From NCBI RefSeq assembly GCF_001663775.1, contig NZ_KV467168.1, forward strand, positions 1,648,870 through 1,712,869: a DNA stretch of 64,000 nt. Reading direction: 5' to 3'. The DNA comes from Arthrobacter sp. B6 (GTDB taxonomy: Bacteria; Actinomycetota; Actinomycetes; Actinomycetales; Micrococcaceae). The position numbers and the translations under genes were made by a program. Positions 41,821 through 49,441 of this stretch are shown piece by piece (positions within the stretch are counted from its first letter, which is position 1; each line of letters starts with the position of its first letter). The notes beneath the pieces are model-generated. The model was not told the DNA's origin, did not search any database, and saw only the letters and a program-made list of their open reading frames with translations.

Positions 41821-42900
41821 TCAGTTGATTTGTTCGAGGTACTCCAGCACGTTACGCGCAGTGGAATCCCATCCGGGCAACCCTTCCCGGGCTGCAAGGG
41901 CCGATTCGCGCCAACTGCTGCGGAGCTGGCGGTCTGACAGCCATCGCCGGATCACAGCAGCGAGCATGTCCGGGTGGCTGGTGTCGGGGCCGGGCAACTC
42001 AACGGCCGTTCCGGGCAGGACGTATGCCTCGCCTTCGGACGCCTGCTTCTGCCCGCCTGCCAGGCCCAGTGCCTCTACCGCGCCGGTCCCTTCACGCACG
42101 ATGACCGGGATCCCATGGGCCAGCGACTCAGTGACCACGAGCCCGAACGTTTCGGCCCGCGATACCAGCAGGCTCAAATCCGCCCGGTTCCATTCGTTAT
42201 CCAGTGCTTGCCCGGCGAGCTGGCCCGTAAGCTCCACCCGATGTTCCATTCCCTGGGAGGCAACGGCGGTCCTGACCAGCGCCGCATAGCCGGGGTCGGC
42301 GTCGTCCGATCCCACCAGGGATGCCGTCCAGGCAAGGTCCTGCAATGCGGCCAATGCCGCAACAGCCAGCAGTTGGTCCTTGACGGGGAGCAGTGCGGCA
42401 ACCGCAATGATGTGGGGCGGGTCAGAACCTGCTGCCACCGCCGCTGCGTCGGTCCCCGGGAGGGCAACCCGGCTGGAGGTGATCCCGTATCTCTCCTCTA
42501 TGGCATCCGCCGCCCACGAACTGGTGCAGATCACGCCGGCAGCCGCCCGCAGGGCCCGCTGTTCGCCCTCGGCATGGCTGAGTGAGGGCATGTGCACCAG
42601 GACGCAGGCGCGTTTGCCGGCGGCCGCAGCGTACTCGATTTCGTCAGGTACACCGCAGGCGACAAGGCCGTCCACAATGGTGACCTGGCCTGACGTGATG
42701 TCCGTCCCTGGTTCCCAGGCGCCCAAGAGGGTGCCCAGCCGGCGTCGTTCCTTGGCGCTGGAGTCCGGCCAGGAACCGTCCACTGCCAGCATTTCGACGT
42801 TAACGCCCAAGGACCTCAGGCCCTCTGCGAGCTTCGCGTTGTAAACGTTGCCGCCGGAGTTGTGGAGGATATTGGCGGGGACAAGGAACCGGACGTCCAC
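41821..42900 (-). CDS. Glycosyltransferase family 4 (pterin-linked operon)
   Basis: 359-residue GT-B glycosyltransferase. The N-terminal Rossmann half includes DVRFLVPANILHNSGGNVYNAKL. The donor half includes IIAVAALLPVKDQLLAVAAL and the family ESRAETFGLVVTE-like motif (VSRAETFGLVVTESLAHGIPVIV) with EX7E-type glutamates. Starts at GTG, five bases after the pterin-synthase-fold gene, in the same operon. The sugar and acceptor are unknown; the neighbours suggest a pterin or related pyrimidine acceptor. This is inference. Confidence 0.85.
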   Translation of the reverse strand: MDVRFLVPANILHNSGGNVYNAKLAEGLRSLGVNVEMLAVDGSWPDSSAKERRRLGTLLGAWEPGTDITSGQVTIVDGLVACGVPDEIEYAAAAGKRACVLVHMPSLSHAEGEQRALRAAAGVICTSSWAADAIEERYGITSSRVALPGTDAAAVAAGSDPPHIIAVAALLPVKDQLLAVAALAALQDLAWTASLVGSDDADPGYAALVRTAVASQGMEHRVELTGQLAGQALDNEWNRADLSLLVSRAETFGLVVTESLAHGIPVIVREGTGAVEALGLAGGQKQASEGEAYVLPGTAVELPGPDTSHPDMLAAVIRRWLSDRQLRSSWRESALAAREGLPGWDSTARNVLEYLEQIN

Positions 42901-42905
42901 GGGAG

Positions 42906-43301
42906 TCAGACGGTCAGGTCCAGCGAGTAGGTGGCCCAGGCGTCGGGGTTTTCGCGCAGGGTAACGTCGATCCCCGTGAGCTCGCGGCCGTCGTCGGTGT
43001 CCCTGAGCTTCGCGGCCACGGCCTGGGCGATGTACTCGGCCAGCGCCTCGGTGGTGGTGAGCCTGCCGGCGAAGTCCGGGTGCTCGTCCAGGTTGCGGTA
43101 GTTCAGCCCGGCCAGCACATCCTCGATGATGTTCCCCGCAGCCCCGATGTCCAGGACGATCGCATCATCATTCAGCGCACGACGGCGGAACATCACCTCC
43201 ACCACAAAGGTTGCCCCGTGCAGGGCCTGGGCGGGGCCGAATACTTCACGCGGGAGGCTGTGGGCGACCATAAAATGGCGGCGGACGGTCAGGCTGAACA
43301 C
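42906..43301 (-). CDS. Divergent 6-pyruvoyltetrahydropterin synthase/QueD-fold protein
   Basis: 131 residues of the PTPS/QueD fold. Zinc ligands expected in three His positions are H14 (VAHSLP) and H28; the third, in the HGH motif, is Ala30 (LHGATFVVEV). The catalytic Cys of PTPS before HGH is also absent, and the LDH-x-x-LN His is replaced (LNYRNLDE). The C-terminal Glu (LRENPDAWATY) remains. This is not a standard QueD or PTPS; it belongs to a subfamily with altered chemistry. Lies between a dehydrogenase and a glycosyltransferase. Confidence 0.85.
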   Translation of the reverse strand: MFSLTVRRHFMVAHSLPREVFGPAQALHGATFVVEVMFRRRALNDDAIVLDIGAAGNIIEDVLAGLNYRNLDEHPDFAGRLTTTEALAEYIAQAVAAKLRDTDDGRELTGIDVTLRENPDAWATYSLDLTV

Positions 43302-43304
43302 TGG

Positions 43305-44357
43305 CTACCTCTTGTCTTCTGGGTTGGTTTTTGCGGTCCCGGTTGTTGTGGGGCTGGTTTCTCCGGCTCCTGGGTATTCGATCACATGGCACAGGGCTTG
43401 AAGCGTGCCGTCGGCCAGGTTCTGGACTACCCCCGGCAAGTCCGTGAAGGGAGAGGCGCCGGTGAGGAACACGTCAAAGACCGGATCCCTGAGCAGCGAC
43501 ACCGCCAGGTCCAGCCTGTCCGCATTGGTCCGGCGGTGGCGCCGTGCCCTGGCCACAACGCCCACCTGGCTTGCCCGGATAGCGAGGCGGCGGGCGTGGA
43601 AGTCCTCGCCCAATGGCAGCGTGACATCGCGGTTGGCGTACCAGGACATCTCGATGACGTCGCCTTCGTCGCCGGTCAGTTGCAGGCTGCGTTCCAGGCC
43701 TTGCTGGGAGGCGGAGCAGTGGAAGACGATGTCGCAGTCCGGTTTGGCGTCGTCGGGGTGGGCGAACTCCACACCGAGCGTGTCGGCCAGCTTTTTGCGC
43801 TCAGGATCCAGGTCCACCAGCTGGAGGCGGGCGAGGGGGAAGCTTCGCAGGAGGGTTGCCACCATGCCGCCCACCAGGCCCGAACCCACGACCGCGATCC
43901 GGTCCCCCAGCCTGGGGCCCGCCTCCCAGAGGGCGTTAATGGCCGTTTCTACCGTGCCGGTGAGAACCGCGCGGCGGGCGGGAACGTCGTCGGGAATTCT
44001 CGTGAGGTCAGCTGTGGCAGTGACGTAGCGGTCCTGATGCGGGTTGAGGCAGAAGACCTTTTGGCCAATCCATTCTTCAGGTCCCTGTTCCACGATGCCG
44101 ACGGAGAGGTACCCGAACTTCACTGGCGATGGGAAGGAGCCTTCCTGGTGCGGGGCGCGCATCTCCTGGGCTACGCGCGGCGGTACCGAGCCTTGATGGA
44201 CAACGATTTCCGTGCCCTTGCTGATCCCCGAGTAGAGGGTGCGGACCAAGGCTTCGCCCGGTTCAGGGACAGGCAGAGCCTCCGGCCGGAGCTCGCCATG
44301 CTGCGGTCCAGTGGTCCAATATGCGGTTGCCTGCGCTGCTGTGTCTGGATTAGTCAT
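43305..44357 (-). CDS. Medium-chain dehydrogenase, BchC-like
   Basis: 350-residue dehydrogenase, first gene of the pterin-like operon. The GroES-like half contains YSGISKGTEIVVHQG, resembling the SGISRGTE motif of BchC-type dehydrogenases; classical zinc-binding Cys/His of alcohol dehydrogenases are not evident there. The Rossmann half has IAVVGSGLVGGMVATLLRSF. ATG at 44357 is used, as the extra upstream residues are basic and not family-like. It likely oxidises or reduces a hydroxyl or carbonyl on the operon's product. Confidence 0.85.
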   Translation of the reverse strand: MTNPDTAAQATAYWTTGPQHGELRPEALPVPEPGEALVRTLYSGISKGTEIVVHQGSVPPRVAQEMRAPHQEGSFPSPVKFGYLSVGIVEQGPEEWIGQKVFCLNPHQDRYVTATADLTRIPDDVPARRAVLTGTVETAINALWEAGPRLGDRIAVVGSGLVGGMVATLLRSFPLARLQLVDLDPERKKLADTLGVEFAHPDDAKPDCDIVFHCSASQQGLERSLQLTGDEGDVIEMSWYANRDVTLPLGEDFHARRLAIRASQVGVVARARRHRRTNADRLDLAVSLLRDPVFDVFLTGASPFTDLPGVVQNLADGTLQALCHVIEYPGAGETSPTTTGTAKTNPEDKR

Positions 44358-44470
44358 CTTGCTGATGAATCTAGTACCCGGGCGGCTGCGGCGAAAGCCA
44401 CCCGCGCGGGCTGGCGGTTGAAACACTGGTAGCCGCCGTTCGTTCGGCGCTGCTCTCCTGGAGGCTGAGC

Positions 44471-44534
44471 GACTAGAGGGCTGTGCGACTAGAGGGCTGT
44501 GCGACTAGAGGGCTGTGCGAGTAGAGGGCTGTGC
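44471..44534. repeat. 16-base tandem repeat (3 exact + 1 variant) at the DUF222 stop
   Basis: GACTAGAGGGCTGTGC repeats exactly at 44471, 44487 and 44503, and once with a C-to-G change at 44519 (GAGTAGAGGGCTGTGC). The stop codon of the minus-strand DUF222/HNH gene lies inside the third unit. Confidence 0.95.
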
Positions 44535-46394
44535 GCGCTTCCGTGGCTCACGCGTCCGGGGCCTGGGCCAGGGCCCACTCCGGGAACGGGTCCCCGGGCC
44601 TGTGTCGCCTTCGCCCTGGTCATCGGGCAAGGGTTCGTCCGGCAGTTGATCTTCGTGGCACAAGTAGCCGGGCGGGAGCAGATCGGGATCCGGATATGGA
44701 TCCGCAACCGGTCCTTCTGGCGGTTGTTGCAGACGGGCGGAATCCGACAAAGGATCCAGCGGGAAATCTTCGGGAAGGAGATCTTCGGGCACGGGGTCGC
44801 CGGGTCGGGGGCTTGAGGGTCCGACCGGTTCGACGGGTTCGACCGCATGGCCTGATAGCAGTCCAAGTATCTGGGCTGGCCATTGGGGTGGTTCCCAGTC
44901 CTGGTGTTCACTGGCGTACTGGCGGCCGGTGGGTGAGGTCCAGCCGGGTGGTGTGTTGGTGCCGGCTTTGGTGGGGGTCCAGGCTGTGGTGTGTTTCAGG
45001 CGGTGGTGTTTGGGGCATGGTTGGCCCAGGTTGGTGATGCCGGTGGTGCCGCCCTCGGCCCAGGCGAGGAGGTGGTCTGCTTCGTTGTCCAGGGACTGGT
45101 TGGTGCAGCCGGGGAAGGGGCATTTGCCGTCGCGGAGCCGGAGCCATTGGCGCATGGCGGGAGGGATACGGTAGCTGGCCCGTCCGATTTCCAGGGGTGC
45201 GCCGTCGCGGGGGTCGGTCAGGACCCGGTGGAATGAGGTGGCGCCCTCGGCGACGAGCTTCCGGGCCATGGATGCCGGGATCGGCCCGAACCCGTCCAGG
45301 GTGGCTGGTTCGTCGGTGAGGCCCATCAGGGCGAACACCGGCACGGTGACCAGGACCTGCGCCGCGGGCGAGGGGACACGGCCGGGCACCTGGCCGGGCA
45401 CACCACTATCACCCGCTGCACCCACGTCGCCCGCGGGACCCGTAGCAGCGGTCGCCCCGTCAGCGGGGATGCTACCGGCGGCAGCGGCCGCCCCGTCAGC
45501 GGGAACGCCCACCGTGCTGGTGACCGGGTTGCCGCCCGTGCTGGTGGCCGGGTTGCCGGTGGTGGTGGATTCCAGGCCTGCGGTGAGGAGCCAGGTGGCG
45601 GCGATGTCGGCGCGGAGCTGGGTCAGGGTCCGGGACTCGGCGGGTCCCTGCAAGGCGCGGGCGGCGGTGGTGGTGCGGTTCCAGATCCCGGCTGCCTGGT
45701 CCGCGGGCAGGTGGGCCGAGAGCCAGGCCATGCCGTCCCGGTCCGGGGCGTATTCGAGCCTGCGGTCCTGGGCGCTGCGGGTGTGGCGTTTTTCGATGCT
45801 GTCCGGGTGGTGGCGTTCGCGCCAGGTGCGGGCTTTGTGCCGGAACCGGGACGGGATGAGTTCCCCGGCCGGGCAGCCCCGGGCGGGGTTCGGCGCCCCG
45901 GGGTCCAGGAAGTGGGCTTCCAGCGCCTTGGCGCCGGCGGGGTCAAGGCTTGCGGTTTCATCCACCATGGCCTTCGCGTGCTGCCATGAAAGGTCCCCGG
46001 CCTCCAATGCTTCGAGGGTCAGGGGCAAGGCGGTGGTGAGCTCACGGGACTGGGCCAGCAGCGCCGAGGCGGAGCGTTCGCTCACCGTCAAGACGCACGC
46101 GACCTCCGCGACCACGCCCATTTCCTGGGCGGTGTGCGCCTGGGGCGAGGCAGCCGGAGGGGCCAACGCCGCCTCTGCTTCGGTGAAGCCGGAAGCTAAC
46201 CGAACCTTCGCCGCCGCCGTGGCTGCCTCGATTCTGGCAACCGCCGCCAGACCGTCCAAGCAGTCATCCCTGAACCGCCGCGCCGGGTCAGCCCCGTGCT
46301 CGGCGTCCTCCTGGCGGCAAAGAATCTCAGCAAGCGCAACGGCGGAGGCCCCCAGGACCTCCGCAGTCCGCACCGCCGCCGCTCTGCTTTCCAT
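44505..46394 (-). CDS. DUF222/HNH endonuclease-domain protein
   Basis: 629-residue protein with an N-terminal DUF222 helical region (residues 10-260), a low-complexity Ala/Gly/Thr/Pro linker (about 270-340, with repeated PADGA and TSTVG units), and an HNH nuclease-like domain: RDGKCPFPGCTNQSLDNEADHLLAWAEGG then CPKHHRLKH. Such genes are numerous in actinobacterial genomes and often vary in copy number, like mobile or selfish elements; a nuclease role is presumed. ATG at 46394 is preferred to the TTG at 46400. The 3' end sits in a 16-base tandem repeat. Confidence 0.88.
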   Translation of the reverse strand: MESRAAAVRTAEVLGASAVALAEILCRQEDAEHGADPARRFRDDCLDGLAAVARIEAATAAAKVRLASGFTEAEAALAPPAASPQAHTAQEMGVVAEVACVLTVSERSASALLAQSRELTTALPLTLEALEAGDLSWQHAKAMVDETASLDPAGAKALEAHFLDPGAPNPARGCPAGELIPSRFRHKARTWRERHHPDSIEKRHTRSAQDRRLEYAPDRDGMAWLSAHLPADQAAGIWNRTTTAARALQGPAESRTLTQLRADIAATWLLTAGLESTTTGNPATSTGGNPVTSTVGVPADGAAAAAGSIPADGATAATGPAGDVGAAGDSGVPGQVPGRVPSPAAQVLVTVPVFALMGLTDEPATLDGFGPIPASMARKLVAEGATSFHRVLTDPRDGAPLEIGRASYRIPPAMRQWLRLRDGKCPFPGCTNQSLDNEADHLLAWAEGGTTGITNLGQPCPKHHRLKHTTAWTPTKAGTNTPPGWTSPTGRQYASEHQDWEPPQWPAQILGLLSGHAVEPVEPVGPSSPRPGDPVPEDLLPEDFPLDPLSDSARLQQPPEGPVADPYPDPDLLPPGYLCHEDQLPDEPLPDDQGEGDTGPGTRSRSGPWPRPRTREPRKRAQPSTRTAL

Positions 46395-46625
46395 ACCCAA
46401 ATCATCCCAAGAGGCACCGACGGTAACGGAGAAGCAGATGACCTATGTGGATAACTCAACGCGGGCCGGCACCGCCCGGGACGGCACGGCCGGAATCACG
46501 GCGGCGTAGATTCGATCGACTGCACCTCGCGCTGGCCGCTGGCGCCCTTCGTGGCCGCTCCTGCTGCAGCCGGTAGATTGGCCGTTTTGGGGATGCGCGC
46601 AATGCTCCGGTAACCTATTCAGGTT

Positions 46626-46712
46626 GGTGACGTGTCCGAGCGGCCGAAGGTGCAACACTCGAAATGTTGTTTGGTGTAAAAGCCAACGTGGGTTCAAATC
46701 CCACCGTCACCG
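46626..46712 (+). tRNA. tRNA-Ser (anticodon CGA)
   Basis: GGTGACG (46626-46632) pairs with CGTCACC (46705-46711), discriminator G at 46712. The anticodon stem CAACA/TGTTG encloses CTCGAAA, anticodon CGA at 46660-46662. Class II variable arm. Its 3' end is the likely attachment site of the element that follows. Confidence 0.97.
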
Positions 46713-46715
46713 CCA
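46691..46715 (+). mobile_element. attL: tRNA-Ser 3' end used as attachment site
   Basis: A 25-base stretch starting GGTTCAAATCCC is repeated, with 23 of 25 matches, at 48786-48810 in the same orientation. It covers the T-arm and acceptor end of the tRNA, the classical target of tyrosine integrases. Confidence 0.7.
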
Positions 46716-46722
46716 GAGAGTA

Positions 46723-46766
46723 AAGGCCCCTGTTCCCTTTGTTTATTAGGGAATGGGGGCCTTTTG
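46723..46766 (+). terminator. Terminator after tRNA-Ser(CGA)
   Basis: Arms 46723-46737 and 46749-46763 pair with a small bulge, followed by TTT. The right flank of the element carries a related hairpin at 48816. Confidence 0.85.
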
Positions 46767-46779
46767 CTTGGCCAAATTC

Positions 46780-47160
46780 AGTGCCTTGCCCACGTCTTGC
46801 CCACACTCGCCAGCGATTTAGCGTTCTCTGGGATTTAGCGTTCTCTGGGGGGCCGAAACGCTGTCAAAGTCTCCATCGAACAGGCCTGCATATACGTCTA
46901 GGGTCATGGCCGCCGAGCTTTGCTTAAGCATCTTCTGGACGGCCTAACATTGGCGCCGGCTGAGGCAGCGAAGCTCGCCGCAGAGTGCCGGAGGTCGTGC
47001 GGCGTGATCGGGTCCAGTAACTTCTTCGGAAACGGGATTCTCATCAGGTACTTCGCCGGCCGCTATCCGATCAGCGCTAACACAACAGTCAACTCCTCAG
47101 CCATCCCTTCAACAGCCAAGAACCTCGGGCGCACCGGCACTCCGCAGTTTGGGCAATGAT
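46780..47160 (-). pseudogene. Tyrosine integrase, decayed
   Basis: The minus strand keeps the C-terminal catalytic half of a phage-type integrase in broken frames. ITPHDLRHSAASFAASAGAN (around 46950-47010) holds the HxxR box. After a one-base change near 46944 the other frame gives AVQKMLKQSSAAMTLDVYAG, then LFDGDFDSV, with the nucleophile Tyr. Upstream, RPRFLAVEGMAEELTVV precedes a stop. A 17-base tandem duplication (46815-46848, GATTTAGCGTTCTCTGG twice) disrupts the end. The N-terminal half is gone. Clearly inactive. Confidence 0.85.
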
Positions 47161-47217
47161 TCGGAGAGTCTGCAGCATCATCAGTCACCCGGCAACCATA
47201 TGCAGCAGCAAGACCAC

Positions 47218-47424
47218 TTACTCAGCACCATCACTGGGATCGGGGTCAGGCGACAACGGCAACTCCATGAACTCATACATCTCCCGCCATGCGTTATCCA
47301 AACGCATCTCAGCCAAGACCACCTCCTCCTGGCCGGAAGCCCTACCGCGCTGCCGCAACTCATAGAGCTCGTTGTACAACGCCTCGACTTGGTCCAAACG
47401 CTTCTTAAACTCCATGTCCGCCAT
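47218..47424 (-). CDS. Small charged helical protein
   Basis: 68 residues, MADMEFKKRLDQVEALYNEL at the start, then a helix with alternating charged and hydrophobic residues, a probable coiled coil, and an acidic end. No known family. TAGTCT lies exactly six bases before the ATG, the same leaderless layout as many genes here, which supports it being real. It lies inside the decayed integrative element, upstream of the integrase relic. Confidence 0.55.
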   Translation of the reverse strand: MADMEFKKRLDQVEALYNELYELRQRGRASGQEEVVLAEMRLDNAWREMYEFMELPLSPDPDPSDGAE

Positions 47425-47940
47425 CGCAAAAGACTAACCGAACATCCTCGGACCAGACAGGGCCAGCACCCACCCCTATGAACCGCCCGACGCCCCAAAG
47501 CAATCGCACCGCGGGGTGAGGGACTCGCAGTTCAAGGACGGGATACCTTGGCCCAGCCTGCGGCCGCTGCAACCTCAGCGCAGCAGGAAAGAAGCACACC
47601 AACACGACTAGCCAGAAGCCCTCTAGGAGCCAGCGGGGACTGTCTAAATAGCACCCGCCACCAGCGCGCAGTCAGGGCCCGGGGCCATTCCCCACCGGGC
47701 AGGCGGCGCTGAAATGCCTCTACCTCGCCACCCGGGCACAGACCCCAAGGCAAAGGAAGGGCACGATGGGCGACGAAATTCCCGCGATGCCCTGCGCTCA
47801 GTACCCCGGGAGAACGGCGCAGTCCGACCTGCGCTGCACAGTGTCTTTGCGTTGCACAGTGTCTTTGCCGGGTCACGTACGGCGACTGGCGGCCTCCCCA
47901 TCCATTCGGGGCTGCCGCCAGCTTCAGTGCGTTGCGGGCG
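47425..47940. other. Region without a recognisable gene inside the integrative element
   Basis: About 515 bases. Short frames on both strands have no family match. It contains an 18-base tandem duplication (GCGCTGCACAGTGTCTTT at 47831 and GCGTTGCACAGTGTCTTT at 47849). Composition is less regular than the surrounding genes; likely decayed element DNA. Confidence 0.55.
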
Positions 47941-48720
47941 TTAGTGCTCGGTGCCTGCCGCGGCAGCCTTCTTGGCGTTCTTCTCGGCGTCCTTCTCGGC
48001 GCGCAGAGCTTCGGCCTCGTGCTGTTCCTCGGCTTTTTCCTGGTGGATGACCTCTGCGAAGAGCTTCTCCATCTCCTTGGCCACGCCGGCGGCGGAGGCC
48101 GGGTTCTGGCCGGTCACCAGCCGATCGTCAACCACGACCTTCTCCTCAAAGACATCAGCGGAGACATGGGTAGCGCCCTGCTCTTCAAGCCGGTCAGCCA
48201 GAAAGAACGGGATAACCTTGTCCTTCCCTGCGGCAACCTCCTCGTCGTTGGTGAAGGCGGCCACCTTCCGGCCCTCGACAAGGCGAAGCCCGTTGGCAAG
48301 TTCCACGTTCAGCAGACCGGCCGGTCCGTGGCAGACCGCGCCCACCAAACCACCGGCGTTGTACACGCTGGCCACCAGCTTCTGCAAGCCTTCGCTGTCC
48401 GGGAAGTCCCACATCGTGCCGTGGCCGCCCACGAGGAAGAGGGCGTCGTATTGTTCGGGATCAACGACGTCGACGCGGGCAGTGTTGTAGAGACCGGCGC
48501 GTGTCGCCTCGTCCTCCGTGAAGGCAACCTGGATGGGATCCTCTGAGTCCACCTCGTCGCGCGGGGGCTGGCCGCCTTGGATGGACGCAAAGTCGACGAA
48601 ATGCCCGGAATCCTTGAAGACCTTCCAGGGATGTGCAGCTTCGGCCACGTTGTAGCCGGTCTTTTCTCCGGTATCGCCGATCTCGGAAACGCTGGTCAGT
48701 ACCATGAGGATTTTCTTCAT
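47941..48720 (-). CDS. DJ-1/PfpI (Hsp31-like) family protein
   Basis: 259-residue member of the type 1 glutamine amidotransferase-like superfamily. The nucleophilic Cys is in GGLVGAVCHGPAGLLN, preceded by ALFLVGGHGTMWDFPD with the conserved GG. Hsp31/YajL relatives act as chaperones, glyoxalase III or deglycases; which applies here is unknown. The C-terminal 35 residues are a charged Glu/Lys/Ala helix, an addition to the family fold. ATG at 48720 has AAAGGAA upstream. It lies just inside the right attachment repeat, so it may be cargo of the element. Confidence 0.9.
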   Translation of the reverse strand: MKKILMVLTSVSEIGDTGEKTGYNVAEAAHPWKVFKDSGHFVDFASIQGGQPPRDEVDSEDPIQVAFTEDEATRAGLYNTARVDVVDPEQYDALFLVGGHGTMWDFPDSEGLQKLVASVYNAGGLVGAVCHGPAGLLNVELANGLRLVEGRKVAAFTNDEEVAAGKDKVIPFFLADRLEEQGATHVSADVFEEKVVVDDRLVTGQNPASAAGVAKEMEKLFAEVIHQEKAEEQHEAEALRAEKDAEKNAKKAAAAGTEH

Positions 48721-48785
48721 GAAGTATTCCTTTCGTCCAACTTCCACCCTACGCCCAGCCCAATTCGGCCCCCTTGCCGTCTACA

Positions 48786-48810
48786 GGTTCAAATCCCGCC
48801 GTCGCCGCCA
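48786..48810 (+). mobile_element. attR: second copy of the tRNA-Ser 3' end
   Basis: GGTTCAAATCCCGCCGTCGC plus GCCA matches the tRNA 3' end (46691-46715) at 23 of 25 positions, with both differences A-to-G. No tRNA body precedes it. It therefore marks the far end of the inserted segment. Confidence 0.75.
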
Positions 48811-48815
48811 CATGG

Positions 48816-48857
48816 AGAGGCCCCTGTTTCCTTCCTCGGAAGGAAACAGGGGCCTCT
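48816..48857. terminator. Terminator beside attR
   Basis: A perfect 20-base stem (48816-48835 with 48838-48857). Its GGCCCCTGTT core matches the hairpin after the tRNA at 46723, as if it were the tRNA's original terminator pushed away by the insertion. Confidence 0.85.
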
Positions 48858-48895
48858 GCCTTGCCCGGACTCCAGTTCGTCAGAGAGCCCGGCGC

Positions 48896-49240
48896 CTAAA
48901 GCTTGTCCGTTTTGTCCTCGCCCTTATGGCCGCTGCCGCGGAGGTTTTCCTGGACCTTGCCGAAGAGATCCTTAATGGTGGTCTCGGCGCTTGTAATGGG
49001 GTCCAACGGCACATAGACGTTGTGGGTGAGGGGAAGGTCGTACTCATCCTTCAGGTGTGTTCCGCCCGCCACTCCATCCAAGGACAGGTAAACCATCGCG
49101 TCGGTCCGGGCGATGCCTGCGATCTTGCCGAAGACGATCGTAAAATCGTTCGACTGAAAGCTCACGGTGTGGCCGATATGCGAACGGTCCAATTCACCCG
49201 CGGGAACCGCCTTCTCCGATTGGCTTCCGTTGTACTCCAT
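48896..49240 (-). CDS. Hypothetical 114-residue protein
   Basis: Soluble 114-residue protein with no family I can name. Strand-rich middle (HTVSFQSNDFTIVFGKIAGI, then AMVYLSLDGVAG) and a charged helical end (FGKVQENLRGSGHKGEDKTDKL). ATG at 49240 has GAGGAG nine bases upstream, which supports it as a real gene. Ends beside the attR hairpin, which can terminate it. Confidence 0.7.
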   Translation of the reverse strand: MEYNGSQSEKAVPAGELDRSHIGHTVSFQSNDFTIVFGKIAGIARTDAMVYLSLDGVAGGTHLKDEYDLPLTHNVYVPLDPITSAETTIKDLFGKVQENLRGSGHKGEDKTDKL

Positions 49241-49441
49241 CAGGTTCTCCTCAAGGTCGCCTACATCTACGCCAGCAGTCTAGCCCTGCCCCATCAGACG
49301 GTACATAGCCCATTGGATGCCTGCACTAACCTCCGCGGCAAGGCAGGTGGATCCCTGCCCGCCGCGCGGGTTGATTGGGTCCCGGCACCAAGCACTGCGA
49401 GACTTGATCCTGAAACCGCCCGTGACTCGAGGAGCCAGCCA

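Noticed and set aside
44471..44534. Short CRISPR array
   Set aside because: The 16-base units are directly adjacent with no spacers and no cas genes are present.
45238..46509. A 423-codon open frame on the plus strand opposite the DUF222/HNH gene
   Set aside because: The minus strand encodes recognisable DUF222 and HNH motifs; the plus frame is Ala/Ser/Arg-rich shadow typical of GC-rich DNA.
46815..46848. The 17-base tandem duplication as an attachment-site repeat
   Set aside because: The two copies are adjacent and lie inside the integrase relic, so they are a local duplication; the tRNA-end repeats at 46691 and 48786 are the better att pair.
47713..48050. Small open frames with CTVSLRCTVSL repeats
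   Set aside because: They come from an 18-base tandem DNA duplication and have no ribosome site or family match.
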